Shown here piece after piece: positions 46,427-60,995 of a DNA stretch of 64,000 bases (position 1 is the first letter of the stretch; each line of letters begins with the position of its first letter). The stretch spans positions 29,651,457 to 29,715,456 of the forward strand of contig CM022665.1 of assembly GCA_012295275.1 (NCBI GenBank), read 5' to 3'. This stretch comes from Chrysomallon squamiferum. Its lineage: Eukaryota; Mollusca; Gastropoda; Neomphalida; Peltospiridae. Below the pieces are notes generated by a model. The model did not search any database. It was given only the letters and a program-made list of their open reading frames with translations, and was not told the DNA's origin. Position numbers and translations under genes: made by a program.

Positions 46427-46683
46427 GAGGAAAAGTAAATATATCTGTAACCTGTCAGACATGAGGTTGATTTTATACACACAGATCCCACTCTGAACCT
46501 CAAGTATTTATTTTTTTTATATTCCAGATTCTCGATTTTGTAGTTCTGTACTAGTGTAACAGACATGTGCACATAGCTACATGATGTCTATCGTAGCAGC
46601 CATTTTTGCAGTAACTGTATAGTCTTAATAATAGAAACGTGTAGATAATACTGATTGGTTTTCTGAGCATTTCAAATAATCTA

Positions 46684-46858
46684 TAATAATAATAAATAAT
46701 AATAATAATAACAATGATAATGATAATAAATATAACAATAATAATAAATATACTAATAATTACAACAACAACAACAATTGTAATAACAATAATAATAATA
46801 ACAATAACAACAACAACAACAACAATAATAATAATAACAATAACAATAATAATAATAC
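46684..46858. repeat. (AAT/AAC/GAT)n trinucleotide array
   Basis: About 175 bp of mixed AAT, AAC and GAT triplets. Confidence 0.9.
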
Positions 46859-47856
46859 ACTGGATCCTCTTGGTAGAAAAGAAAATATTTAAATCAGAAA
46901 ATTATATTAATAACAAGTATTTTAAAATTCGTTAATAAATAAAAAGATTGAAACTGAAGTAGTTTCATAGATTGTTATATACAATGCACTTCTAAGTAAA
47001 TTGAACATTTTATTTTTCAGATTGTTCGTCATCTAATCAATGAAAAATACAATAGGAAAATATTTATCTTAGCCAACAAAGCTCAAATAGTTCGAAATTC
47101 GTTGCAATTAGAGCATTATTTGGTTGAAAAAGAATACAGTTTTACAGTTGATGTTATTTGTCATTTATATTATGATTTGTTAACGTGGGTTTGTATGTAT
47201 GTATGTGTGGCTTGTATTGATTGACTTGATGAACAACATGAGTGACTACGCATCTAACCAACCTAGCGTCCAAAGAAAATAAACAAAACAAAAACACTCA
47301 TTGTTAATTATAATATTATTACCTGTTCGAAACTGGATGATATTATACTCCTTTAATCTCTTTGATGTTTCTTTTACAGATAGCATATAATCTTCACCAA
47401 CTCATTTGCACTTAATATATATATAAAAAAATATTTTGTAAATTAAATGTGGATATTATTACTCAGTGAAATGTCATGTTGAAAAACTATTTGTGTTTTG
47501 GTCTCAAGTTGTTTTGATCGTTTAAGAGCAGTGATTAAAAACTCCACGTTTTGGAGTAATTGGCTGTAACACATTCGCAATCCAAAAAAGACGCTATTGT
47601 TTGCCGAGTGTTATTTAAGATTCCGGGTTTTTTTTTTTTTTTTTTTTTTTCTTGTGTCCTCTCATGCGGAAGCTTAGGAAATTGTTTTAATTATATAGAA
47701 GTAGTGCAGAAAGTTCGCATATTCACCAGTAAATACCAAACGGAAATCCAGATGCATAGTTTGATGGAATTCTTTTCTTTTTTGTAATGATAGAATACCG
47801 GTAAAATGTCAGATCGAAACCAGATAAAATAGTTAATAAAAATAGCCTGAAGATAA
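46859..47856. other. AT-rich DNA, no supported gene
   Basis: An acceptor-like TTTTATTTTTCAG at 47008-47020 precedes a 67-codon open frame (47021-47221, beginning IVRHLINEKYNRKIFILANK), but codon bias is AT-driven and no donor or family stands out. Poly-T at 47628-47650. Confidence 0.4.
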
Positions 47857-47962
47857 TATAGATAGATATATAGATAAATAGATAGTTAGATAGATAGATA
47901 GATAGGTAGGTAGGTAGGTAGATAGATAGATAGACAGACAGATAGATAGATAGATAGATGTA
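47857..47962. repeat. (GATA)n tetranucleotide with GGTA and GACA blocks
   Basis: GATA units flank a short (GGTA)4 block and a GACA block. A shorter degenerate relative lies at 17455-17520. Confidence 0.9.
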
Positions 47963-50900
47963 TAGATATTAACTTTTGAATTAAGCAAAGCAACACCAAA
48001 CGGAATATTAAAATAATGACATAATATTGTGCGAATATTTTTCTTCCTTACTTCGGTTTATTTCATTCAAGTACGTTTTCTAGTAAACACTTTATTGATC
48101 TGAGCGTCAGACAAAACACTTAAATCACAAGAACACTTTGCCTTTAATAGCTTTTATCCTTGGACGAGCCATTCAGTTTAGACTCTACACTAACGACTTA
48201 ACCTGACAAACTGCAAGAAATTAAAACTCTTAAGTTATCGAGTTAACTTCATCTACGCTGGTTTGACAACGTCGTGACAATGGCGGTTTCCAACGTCTTT
48301 CGATAAACCATTTAAAAATCTGCTATCTGCACGCCTCTCGTCAGACGCTGAAATCTGATTGTTTCAATTTCCGTACAGAGTTGAGAAGTTCATTGTCAAT
48401 GTAAATGTCCGAAGATACACAAACACACTCACATACTTATAAAAAGAAAGATGTACACAAATGTGTACGTTCCCAGTTGTTCAAATCAACGCACACATAG
48501 ACAGCCACAGCATTCTCATTTAGATACAGGTTTTCATTTCTCGACATACACTCTAAAAACACTAACAAACCTTCTGCAAAGCAAACACACTCGTGCAAAA
48601 ATAAACGCAAACGCTATATAAACACAGTTCCAATAGATACAAATTTGACATGCTCACTATACAAGATAAAAAAAAAAAAACCAAACAAACAAAACAAATA
48701 CGTACACACTCGTACATCTTCCTAACCTCCAGTAATAGACAATGTTATTTCCAAAATCAATAACAATTTACTTGAAAAACATCTTCCGTCTTTTCCTGTT
48801 ATTACTATTATTATTATTATTCCTCTGTATGTTTGTCAGTGTGTGTGTGTGTGTCAGTCGCTTTGTCTTATCGGAAACAGGGATTAAAATATACAAAACT
48901 TCATAGAAAAGAGAATGCAACTTGGGAAAATCCTTATTTCTAACGCGAAGTAAAAATAAATAATATAATCAATTTTCCATTAATATAATTTTCTCAAAAT
49001 GGACTTGAATATATAAATATGTGCATATATATATATGGCAGTTATATGGTTTGAACGTTTTTCATAAGCACAGTTTCGCTCCATTGCTTAAAAGTGATTA
49101 AAATATTAATAAATGGATTGTAGTGTATATACTAATTTTAGGAAATTGCAGATTCATTCATTTAATGAAGTGTTCCTTATCTCTCTCTATCACATACACA
49201 CACACACACACTACAGAAACATAAACACACACACACGCTCATAAACACACACACGCACATATATAAACACACACACACGGCCACACATTCACACGGTTTT
49301 AAAACAGATGGCGCACACAGCCCTATAAATATAAATACCTGAATATCTTATTTGTATCTTAACTTCAAAGTGCTCTGAAGTGCAGATTTCTCACACATTT
49401 TGCTCACGAACTACTAACAGAACTAAAGTTTACAGCCACGAAAGCAACCCTCTGATACAGTTCAGAGTTAGAGCTGAAAATATGATTAGTTCTTGACCGC
49501 TGCTACAGCCGATCTCCAGATTGTGAAAAATGTTCTGTGAAGTAGTCAAGAATCAGTAGTTAATGTCATACTAATATGATCTTTAGAAGCGCAGTTCCAA
49601 CAATAGCAGAAATTAGCAGTGAAGCGTACCAAAAAAACTACAAACTCCCAATAGATGGGTGATAAGTATTCAGGATGAGACCAATTAGGTGCGCAATAAT
49701 GCCATGTTTTCAAGGCAAATGAAAGCTAGAGAGCTTTTCTGGGTTCTTCACATCTCTTACTTCTCGCCTGTGGGAATGAAATGCTTAGTTTTTGGTAAAC
49801 AGTTTTTGTAATTACTAGAGATTTTTAAAGCTGCTTTTCTTTTCCTTATTTTAAACAATGTTAAGTTTTCTTCATCATATTCCACTTTTTTTTTTTTTTT
49901 TTTTAAATCTTGCATCACTGCTGTTTTAAACATACTAACAGATCTTTAAAACAAATCGCAAAAAAAGTGCCAGATCCAGAATTTCAGAAAAAGACAAAAA
50001 AAAAAATATATATATATTTTTGATGAATATAAGTTTCAAAAAGAAATAAGCTTGATCAAATTAATCAATGAAATATCTTTGAAATTTGTCGGTCACGAAT
50101 AATGAGAGTTCATACAAAATTTACTTCCAGTAAATTCGAGATAAAGTCACCAAGGCAAAGTCTGTATATCTTTGTCATTATGGCATTTCAAGAGTAAACG
50201 TAGGAGATATCATTCTTAAAGGTAGCTGTTATTGTTTGTTTGTTTTCTGTGAAGTATTTCCAGCATCATACAGTTTTGGTAAGTTATTCGAACTCAAATA
50301 TATTTGTCCCTGACTTCACTTTTGACTAATGATGACTGTTTGCATCGTGACCTGTCTCCATTCTCTTCAAGCAAATCGGTGGTTCGTGTCATTACTTTAT
50401 ACTGTTATTGCAAAAGAACAAAAATAAAATGTCCATCAGCTGCCTAATCCGCGACTTGAAAAAGTCCGTCAAACGCCCTTATGTGTTTATTTTGCAAATG
50501 TCACGAACACATATCTCGTTATTAGTGGTGACCTATCCACCATTACTTCTTTATTCATCATTTCTTTTTCATAGCTGGTTCTGTCAGTCTAGTCCTCATT
50601 TAGTTCTATTTATGTGTCCTTTTTTCAAGCTTAGCTAAATTTTTCTAAAGCACGTACAAAATATTTTAAGCTTGTTTATTAAGGCACTTTTCACTAATAT
50701 ATGGTTTCAAGTAAACAAAATAAAACCAGGATATGTTTATCAGGTAGCAAGTTAAAAAATCTCTGCTAAATACATTGTCCATTCACAAAAATATAGTAGC
50801 AGAAACGATTTATAATAATCATATTTCTATTTATACTGTAATGGTAAGAAAGATGTATGTTAAAGGACGGTAATTATATTTAGCCTGTGGCCTTGAATCG

Positions 50901-52320
50901 AAATGACAGTATGAATATATATATATATAAAAGTTCAGGCACGATTTGCGAAATCTGTCTTCGGCTGATTCTCTTACGAAATCATAACTGATCCCATGGC
51001 AAGCATTCTTGAAAAGTTCTGTGCTGGAAACTTGCTGAAAAATAAGAAATAAAATGCACTGGTTTATCTTCTTTCTTTTTTTTAAAGAGATTCCGATAGC
51101 ACCGTCTTTTGAAATATTTCGGGGTTGCTAATCTTTCCGTTAAAAACATTCCAAGAAAAAACTCGCCCTTTAAGGTTCAAACGTCTGATAAATCGCTTCA
51201 AAACTGAAAAAAAAAAAAAAAAAAATAAAAAATAAATAAATCACAGACAATTACTCCAACTGTGAAAACAGACTGGAATAAATTTTGTCATTTCTCTAAC
51301 TGCAGTTAAAATATTTAGGTATAATTTATTGTGAATTTTATTTTATTTTATTTTTTTTTAAGTGTGTTTTTATATCTTTTTATATTATGAATAATATTTT
51401 TAAAATATATAACAGGTCTCCGATTAAAATTAATTTTCAGGAATGTTTTTATTATTATTAATATTATTGTTGTTGTTGTCTAAAAATAATATATAACTCG
51501 ACCTGAATCAAAATTTTTTAACATCGCGAAAAATTTGTTTTGTTATTTTTTCCCTTACTTTTAATAGCTATAATCATGAATTCTGATGCATAAAAGTAAG
51601 GCAAGAAGCTGATACAAGATGCGGAAGGGTTTATTTAGTATCAGATGACTTGAACTTAGAGACACAGAAATTACCACAAATGATGGATTTCGTTATTAAA
51701 CGAGCATTAAGAATCTGCTTTGCCTTTATTTAGTAAAAATGAAAACATGTTATTTAGAAAGTTGCAACGAAGAATTTGATAGAATTGACTGAAGTGTCAA
51801 GTTGGAAATCAACTGTGATGAAATACGTATTAGTATTTAGTGGCAAATTTTTGGATCGAATTAATATAATTTAATTACATTAGAGTCTTTGTTTATTTGA
51901 ATAATTGGTATCGTCTGCTTTTAAGTGCACTTTTGTTATTACATTTTGTAGAGGTCTACTTAATTATTGTTTTGTCTTTGGAAAGCAGAACGGGTTATAA
52001 TTTTGAAATGTTAATTATCTTCTATGTACCATTCAGCAAAAACTCTTTACAGTTGAATTTTAAGTTTATACAATTACCTTTTGAAAAAGGTTTTCCTTCT
52101 GTTTCCATACAGCCATGCTTATTTATTAATAGCAAAAACGATGTTTCATTGATCAAAGTAATAATTATTTTTGTCTGTATAGTTGTATTTTCAGTACGAT
52201 ATCTCTGATGATATCCTTTTATAACAGATCTATGATATCGTTTAACGACTGCATGTATGAAGACGAACTACATTTTTTTTTTCTCTCGCTCTCAATTTTG
52301 GATTAAAGCTAAATACATTA
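47963..52320. other. Long gene-free stretch
   Basis: CA-rich degenerate DNA at 48,410-48,720 and 49,190-49,290, short (TG)n at 48838-48853, poly-T at 49887-49905, and poly-A at 51207-51226. 49,300-49,760 is non-repetitive and somewhat more complex, but has no exon. Frames at 50408-50638 and 51897-52208 show no recognisable motif. Confidence 0.45.
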
Positions 52321-52650
52321 ACTACAACAGAGTAGTCCATACTTGGTGGTCTGCAAATGTAATTGCCCTCTGCACAAGATTGGATTTGGAGCGCGAATTG
52401 TTCGTGTCCGAGGAAATTGAAATTTGACAGTTTATGGTGGCCTGTGAGATTAGATTGAAATCCTGTGCTGTAATCAAGTCCCCTTTACACATGTAAATAC
52501 TAAAAGTGTTCTGCCATTTTGCCGACAACCACGATGTTCAATTGGTTGTATTCATCCGCGATTGTCGATTCTCTAACACCAGACGACCTATCATCGATAA
52601 TCGTGTGTTTTCGCAACTTCAATAAACGAACGCTCTGACATCTTAAGAAA
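52321..52650. other. Non-repetitive GC-richer island, possible regulatory DNA
   Basis: Complex sequence with CpGs between AT-rich flanks, including GAGATTAGATTGAAATCCTG (paired homeodomain-type cores) and CATCGATAATCGTG. A 68-codon minus-strand frame (52322-52528) is present, without motif or splice support. I favour noncoding, weakly. Confidence 0.25.
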
Positions 52651-55600
52651 ACAGGAAAACAAAGAATTAATAGAAGAAGTGTTCGTTAATTTCCATAAAA
52701 ATCGTGGAAGCAAATCGATTCTGATTCAGATCTGTTCACGACAGTAATGTGTCTGATTTGATGTTTTTGTTAGTATTTTTTTTTTTTCTGTTTTTATTTA
52801 TTATTTATTTATTTTATAATCAGAATCAAACAATTTGCAATTTTCTAATAAACGAAAAAGATTAAAGCAGTTAATTAATGCTTAAAATAAATATTTTTAG
52901 TTATTCATTATATTTAAAAGAAATTTAATATAATAATACAAAAAACAAGTGAAAACAAACTTTTATTGCTTCTTTCGTGATACATATAATAATATACACT
53001 CTCTAAATAACTATTTATTTTTAAAGAAGAAGAAGACAAATTTCGGCAGCCGAAAATTAATAACATTTTCATGTCAGTATTCCAAGTAATTTTGTTGACA
53101 GTGAATCACCAAAAAATATCTTATATTTGGATAACGCTATCACGTCTAACCGAAATAACCACTTATAAAAATAATTCTAGCTGAAGTAACTTAGAAAATT
53201 TGCACTAGTCGCAGTGATGAGATTTCGTAGATGCTATTAGTTTGAACATTCTAATGTTACTCATCCTACGGGCTTTTCTACAGATACTAAAGTCTGTTAA
53301 TGTATCTAGTTTAGAGGTGATAAACTATCGCAGTAATATAGAATAACCTCTTTACTTGAAAGTGGAAATATCGACTTGTCCAGGATTTTGTTTTTGTTTG
53401 TTCTTCATCACACCAACGCCAACCTATTCGTCATTCAGTTTTTAATTTAAGACCTATATGTAGACGATTGACGATCCCAGACTATGTGTCTTGAGTTCAA
53501 AATAAATAAATTCTTTAAAGTATGTTTACTTACGCTGAGAGGATAAAACACGCATGTCAATATAGCGGTTGTCTGTCCACGTCAGTGTTAGTGTATTACG
53601 CAATTAGTAATAGAAAAGAGAGACTTGAGTGGTTTGACATCTTTGCTGTTACCTCAGGACAATCGAAATGTGACCCTAGAAACCACTGGTTGTTGTTATG
53701 TGCTGAAACGTACGTTAATATGCCTATGTACGTGACATTTAGGCATGTGTTTTTACAAAGGCGATCATTAACAATGTACGTCAACATGCCAACATGACGC
53801 TGTTCTCTCTTTTCAGCCAGTGATTAACCAAATACCAGCACAGTTTAATATGTCTCCGCTATTTAGAGACAACAACAGTTCACATTTAATTACTTTCGTA
53901 GACATTTACTTCCGTTCATTATCAAGAGAATAAAGTTTTCCTTTGAGAATAAAATAAATATTATTCACGTACTGGAACCAAATTCAACGCCAGATTTGAA
54001 GTCTAAATATGACAAATGTGTGATGGAATATTAATGAAATATTTGATAATAAGATAATTTGATATCTAATATATGTCAGAACATTTTATGTGTTCATGTT
54101 ATATTATCAGTATGTACACTACATCATCAGTAATGTACACAGATGTTATTTATAAGGTAAACATTACTCAGAATGGCATAATCAACTCAAACAATTGTCA
54201 TTCAACAATGACTGTATTCGATATGATGAGCATGTCATGGGTTTGATCTCTGACATATCAGGACTCATATAAATAAGAAAAACCGTGAGAATCTGAAAAT
54301 AATGTTTCATATATTGAAAGGATTTATTAACTGTGTATGTGTCGATCTGTTCTCACTATGCAAAAGATTACCTAATTGTAGTTGCATGTGTACTTTCTTT
54401 TTAATATAGTCTTTTCATTATTCTAATTCTAGTAATCCCAGCTTCTTGTATGGAGTTTTTGCCCAACAGAATATTAATAAGACGGTTAATGTACGATTAA
54501 CCACGGGACCGTCTACATACGAGTCACTACAGTGTTGATTAATAGAACCGATAAACGTATGTGATCCTTTACTCCTACGCCTACATATTCACAATAACAT
54601 AAATCACACCTTATCACAAAATGACGTGGAGATCTGTAAATTAAAACAGTTATTATTACTGACACCAGGCTGACTGTTTTAGATTTAAGAGTAGCCCAGT
54701 TTCTGTCGGATGTAAAACGAATCGAAATCAAATAGCACCATCACGCAGTTTTAAATTAAAACTTAATAAAAGTTTGGGTGATAAACCTAAATAAAACTTG
54801 TTAAAACTTAGGACTCAAACCTCATTCAACCATTTTAAAATTTAGACCATCAGCATATATAAATCAGATTTACAGGATCGGGCTATATAATCGACACTTT
54901 GATATACTTTCATTCAGTTGTAGGTGAAATCAGAATTTTTTCATAAATATTGAATATTTATGACGCGGTCATTTGAATTTTCTCACCCGAGCAACAACAA
55001 AACACAGTTGTGGGAACCAAACCAGTTTTATGTCTGAAGGATAGTCTGACAAGAAAAATGCAAGTTTTTAGAAAAGTTCACGTTTTTCACTCTTCAAAAA
55101 GTTGGCCATGCAATCTGGAGCGTTTAAAGACCGTAATCACATAAACCCAGCTACTTTATTAATTTATATATCTAGGAAACTATGATTACTGCTGTTATTT
55201 GCACCATTAACTCGAAAGGTTTAGGCTCCTGGACGTTTTTACTCATAAATCAAGACTCTGGTAATTGCGATTTCGCCAATAAAAATGGGAACACTATCTC
55301 TGTGTTGCCAGTTATGAACTATTTACAAATTTGTTAACTGGTTTGCGTGGTGTTTTCGTGATGTATTATTGTACTTACCTTTGATCATTTGATAGAGTGA
55401 TTACAGTATGAAAGTATCGAACTGAAAGACCACAAAGTACAGTTAATTAACCGTATTAATAAATATTATTTTACAAAAAGGATAAATGCGTAAGCATGGT
55501 AATTAAGGATTATTAATTGTAAAACGCAGGACAACTATATTTTTCCATGATTACAAAGATTATATTTTATTTTAAATATTTTAAAATTATAATCCTATTT

Positions 55601-58600
55601 GAAAGACTTATATAGGAGACTGACTAAAAACAAATAATCAATGCTCGCCAATTTATTAGTTATGAAGTAACAGATTACTACTGTATTTTTAAAATTTGTT
55701 ATTGACAAAACATGACAGAAATGGAACATTCACACAAACATAAAAACACATAAACTATCATGTATACATATACATAGACTCAACATAAATTCACATAAAA
55801 AGACACAAAAGCTCTAATTAAAGACACTAAAAGACACACACACATACATAGTCTTTCACAGAACATCACATTCCTACTTTTTTTTCAATAACAAATAATA
55901 TATAGTTTAATAACATTTATATATTAAACGTGCATATCATAATGTTCCCTAATTGCCAGTTGATGGATTCGAAACAAAGTACCAGTTTTTATGTACACTA
56001 AGTCGTGAATATTTAAACAGCAGTTCATGATATTAGCATTTAATCGTAAATGATTAAGATTCATATCATCTTTCACTGCGACATGACATGACGTTTTTCA
56101 AAGTTTTCATTTCCTTTATTACAAAAACTAACAAGATTTTCAGAAATCTAATTAGCAGTTAGAGGTTTTCTTAATCCCTGCAGGATTAAAAAACGAAAGA
56201 AAACTAATAGAATAATCCTAAGGGATTGATAAGTGATAATACCGTTTAATCTTTTTAGAGAATTTAATAAACCAAAGCATGTGATTCTACATAAGGGAAT
56301 ATTAATATTAACGAACCCTTAAAAAGAATACTAATTTACTAATTTTGTTTTCAACACAAACATCCACCGTGGGAGAGTAAATCTATCAAGATGATAAATA
56401 TGTTTACCGTATCAAGCATTTTCTTTTTCCAGCAACATATGCATCATTTTTTGCTTTTCGTTTCATTTCCATGTTTTCGTTGTCTGAAATATTCAAAAAG
56501 ACCGTTGTTTTTGTGCTGTGCCATACCTTTCTTTCCTGCATATAAAATATCCATTGCCGTTAATAGATAAGATAGTCCATGGAATGTATGTATGTATGTA
56601 TGTCTCAGTTTGTGTTTGTGTCATATAATATATGAGTGTATTTGTTTGCGTTTGCGTGAATGCGTGCGTGTGTGCATAAGTGGCTATACATGCCATTATA
56701 CAGAAATATGCCAAATTCCTGAGGGAATATTAATTAACCAAATCCTTGTACGGGCCTAATCACGGAAAAATCTACATCTTAAGCATCTGACCACAACTTC
56801 CAATTTAGTTTGTTTAATTATATAAGGCGGAAGAAAAACAAATTTGTTATTTTCTCTTTTCTCATGAATAATGCAAGATTCTTCCTGCACTTTTATCACG
56901 TTTTTATCAGGGATTGCTCATAACAGAAAATATGCATACATGCAGAAATCATTGATTGTCGAAAGAACTCCAGTTTTGCTTTGAATACAGAAAGATAATC
57001 GTCTAATATAAATTACAGCCCTGAACATGTGGTTTGTGTGTGCCGTGTACTTTAACCGACATACCTGTGAAATGATCTAAACAGCCCGCCGGTGACCATT
57101 AAAACTAAGTGGATAACATCATTACAGAACAGTTAATGTCTCCCAAGAAATAAAAAAGAATTTTTCTGATGCCAACAGCGACGAATTAACACGTAAATGG
57201 AGTTTTAATCGCCTGTAGTTGATACCTAATAATTTCTTTTGCCTGATTAACAAAGCAGATGTCATCAACAAAACAGATGCCATTATCGAATATATGAATA
57301 AATGTTTTCTGCTTTGTGTATGTATGTTGGAGATCATATTACTTTGTATTGTAGTTAAATTAATGTATTATTTTTTTTTTCTTCATGATTATAGATAAAT
57401 AATAACACAGTTTATTTCAAATTTCTATCAGTTTAGCACGGCAATGTTTATGCAATAATGTCTTTTTCATGGAGATATGATAACGTTTCATAAAAATATG
57501 ATCATAAATTTACTACATATTATTATTCTAATTTAAACAAGCTTTTGCGATAAATATCAAATATTTTTATTTTAAACTGTGAGTGTGTAGGCGAGAATTA
57601 AAAAGCTGTTTATTTTAAAACCGATAATTATTAATCAGATTATGTTCTGTGAATGTTACTCACCCAGCGTCAAACTAATGCAAATATCCCGGATTTACAA
57701 GATCTTCACTGTTTCGAAAATGTTAACTCTTGTTCTGTTTTATTGTTGTTGTGTTAACAAACTTAAAACAATGAAAAAGATAATATTATGAGCTGAAGAT
57801 CAGTCATTTCAGTTTGGTAGAATTGTCACCAGTTTCAGTGCATTTGATCCCTGAATTTCCATTGACTGTGTCATCGAATAACAGTGATGGATATTTTGCA
57901 TTATATCACGGCCTATGATAAACCTATCGCGGAGCGGTTATTAGAACGGGAAATCGCACTGGATTACCACGAAGCAATATTCACTTAAATAATAAAAGAA
58001 AAAGTATGAGGAGTATGCCTTTGGGAGAAAGGCACTGTAGCAAATGGAGCGTACTGTTATTAATAAAATTATTTTTGCTAAAAAAAAAAAACACACCAAA
58101 AAACATTCCATTTCGTTCTCTCATGTGCAGTCGACCTGATATAATATTTTGTTATAAATCTAGTTTTTAAAAAAAAGACAAATTTAGTCGGTTCATAAAA
58201 CACAGCCGATAATATTCATAACCTGTGACTGAGGAGGCATGGTTTCAGACAGATGCTTGAATCAGTAGCGATAGTGAACCTTATTAGTTACACTTGTAGA
58301 GAAATGGATATATATTTACCAAAATACTTATGAATCAAAATTACATCTTATATTCATTTTAACAGTCAGCTTAAAAAGCCTAGATCAGCATGTACACACT
58401 TTTATACTGTCAGAAAAAATTAATTACAGATGTAATTAACTTTCGTATAGCAGCCATTTCAATACTAATTAACTAAGACCGTCAACAAGATTTGCATGTC
58501 TTTTCTTGTCTAAACCACCCTTTGTATTTTGATAGCCATTGTCATTTACAATGACGAAAGGCTGACCATGATGGAAGTCTTCAGATTATAAAGTTTCATT

Positions 58601-60760
58601 GCCCAGAAGGGGGTTGTTAGAAGATCTGCCCTGGCCAGCCCGGGGACAGAGTCGTGCTGTGTATGCTGTTACGCACAGTGCTAGTTAGACCAAAAGGGTT
58701 CCATTGATGTTCACCCCCGCCTAGAATTATAGTTAATTGAGCACCGTAAGCAACGAACCTTTTCGAGACAGTACGAGCATCTCTTTCTTGAATGCCTGTG
58801 TCAAAATGTCAGTGTATTTTAGGATGATTTGTCTGACAGTACAACTCTGGTCAGCTGCTGAAGACCTACTGAAGATGCCCGACCATGTGTGTGTTCAAGT
58901 AGCGATATCGTATCTATGTCATGTAACTGTATTTCTCCTTCAACGAGTTTATGTATCATCCTTAATATCGTTTTTAGTGTGGTTAATGATTTGTTATATC
59001 AAATTAATATGTGGACATGAATAAATATGTAAAGAAAAAAATGAATGAATGGCTGAATACAAGAATATGAATGAGTAAACGTATCAGTTGGTTGATGATG
59101 AATGAATACTACTAATGCAAACACAGGTTTTAGAGAATTGTGATAGAAAAATAATAATAATTTGATTTTACGTTTAAATATCTGGACTGTGTATATGTTC
59201 CTCCACAGCGAAACAACTAATTTTTTTTTTTTTAAATATTTAAAATTGACCTATACTGCAAATTAGGATTTAAAATTCCATGTTTTCCCCTTTTCTATTT
59301 AATTGTTTCCACAAATAACCACGGATTTGAATCATTTTATAAAACTAATTTTAAACTTAAATTATGTCCTATAAATTACAAGAATATTTTAAACTAAAAT
59401 GTGGGCGACTTGGTAAATTACTATCCAAAAGACATCCATCAAAAATGCAATGTCAAAAATACAAATAAGTACTTCATTTAATTTTTTTTGCCCATAAGGT
59501 AATGTGTTTTTTTTTCTTCTTTTGCGCATGTATTTCTTTAAATATTCATTTCTATGCAATCCAGAGTCATACAAAGACTCGATTCTATTTTTACAAACTA
59601 AAGAATCTGCCAATCAAACAGCGGCAGGTTGTCTTGTGTGGAAATTAAAAAAAATAAATAAAAAACTTTACGAAAAAGTTCGATACTTTAGATTATTTAG
59701 AACTGCTATATTTCAGAATCCAGACCAATATGTCATGCTGTTTAAATCTTTACCCAATCTAATCATGGACAGGCGACCTTCTGTCAAATGGAATGGAAAA
59801 CACGCAGATCAGAGCTGTCGTTGTGTTGTTGCTGATTATATGTAATCTGTTTATAGATCTGAAGTCTTTGTAACATCACAAATACAAGACAGGTGAATAC
59901 GGGAAGAATTGCAAAAACATCTATAACATCTATATATATATAAAACCATTTGTGATATTTCGTTATAATGCAGAAATAAATACATATTTTTAAATTATAA
60001 AATGATATTTTTGTTTCGCGTTTTGTCAGTATTTTGTATTCCTATAAAATAGACAAACATTAACATGCATATAAAATACTTGCATGGCAATGATTACAGT
60101 GACGCGGTGATAATATTTTGTCATAAGAAGATTAATAATAACTCCTGAGATTGTTACTCTTTTGTTTTGTTTTAATATAATAATCAATATTTATTTGTAA
60201 ACATGCTAAAATGGATTTCACGGGTGAATTTCAAGAAACGTTTTTTGAAGATTCTCTGTAGAAACCTTTTAACGTTCTAGTTCTAGTCATATTTTGGTCT
60301 CTGTTCCTCTTTCAAAAGATTTCGATCTCTTTAGTAATTGTATTATTTTTTTCACTTTTAAGTATTTTATAAATACTTTTTCTCGTAATAAAATTATCAT
60401 ATTAAGTAAATACAGCTTCTGTTGAAAGGTTAAAGCAGATTTTAAAAATAAACCATTCCTTTTTTTTTATTCCCTTAATATTTCCTCTTCAGAATTATTG
60501 ATTTACAATTTAATGTCCTGTGAAAGATTAAGTGGCTTACTGCGTTTATTTCTTCTGTAATCAAATTTATATCTTTAATAACAGTGCAGGTGTTTTTCTT
60601 AAAGGAAGCGGGTATTCATTAATGTCACTTTGCTGTAAATAACCGATCGTCAATGTTTGATTCTTCTTTTTATTTGAATCTGTATTTGTGAGTAAAATGA
60701 AATCACTGATAAATTAAATAAAATAAATCCTAAGTAAAACAGAATGCATTGACAGGCTAA
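52651..60760. other. Long gene-free stretch
   Basis: Mostly AT-rich unique DNA. Noted items: a complex 53,520-53,810 patch with a frame that repeats TYVNMP/MYVNMP; a short coding-like frame near 54,985-55,145; CA-rich degenerate DNA at 55,725-55,860; (TATG)n at 56584-56603; and a GC-rich patch at 58,590-58,730 (CTGGCCAGCCCGGGGACAGA) followed by a motif-less frame at 58737-59024. The frame at 59504-59845 is also unassigned. None meets the standard for a gene. Confidence 0.45.
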
Positions 60761-60762
60761 TA

Positions 60763-60995
60763 CATTTTTTTTTTTTTTTTTTTTTTTTTAAAGTACTCAG
60801 TTAAATAAACTGTTAGATATCGAGATAAAATGTGCACATACATACAATATATATATATATACATACATAAACGTAGATACATACATTCACACATATTACG
60901 TACAAAGATAAAACACATACATACATACATACACATACACCCAAATATAAATACACACACAGACGCACACACAAACCAACCCACCCACACACACA
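60763..60995. repeat. Poly-T followed by (AT)n, (CATA)n and (CACA)n
   Basis: T27 at about 60763-60790, AT at 60846-60860, then CATA/CACA units to 60995. Frames through it are repeat translations. Confidence 0.9.

Noticed and set aside
45190-46572. Two similar minus-strand frames (FRTNNSICGKEAKYKCSVND) as paralogous genes
   Set aside because: The similarity comes from the 140-bp DNA duplication; frames differ outside it and have no gene structure.
47021-47221. 67-codon frame directly after an acceptor-like TTTTATTTTTCAG
   Set aside because: Frames of this length are expected many times by chance here; the composition is AT-driven and no donor or family is apparent.
53522-53797. 91-codon frame with a repeated YVNMP motif
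   Set aside because: The motif arises from a small DNA duplication (ACGT-ATATGCC-type); no other support.
54160-54270. tRNA-like B box (GGGTTTGATCTCTGAC)
   Set aside because: No A box or anticodon arm at the right distance.
58590-59024. GC-rich patch plus a 95-codon frame, considered as a gene or a mitochondrial rRNA insertion
   Set aside because: No rRNA signature could be matched, and the frame starts at TTG with no recognisable domain.
59504-59845. 113-codon open frame
   Set aside because: Contains some non-trivial residues but no motif, no homology I recognise, and no splice or promoter support.
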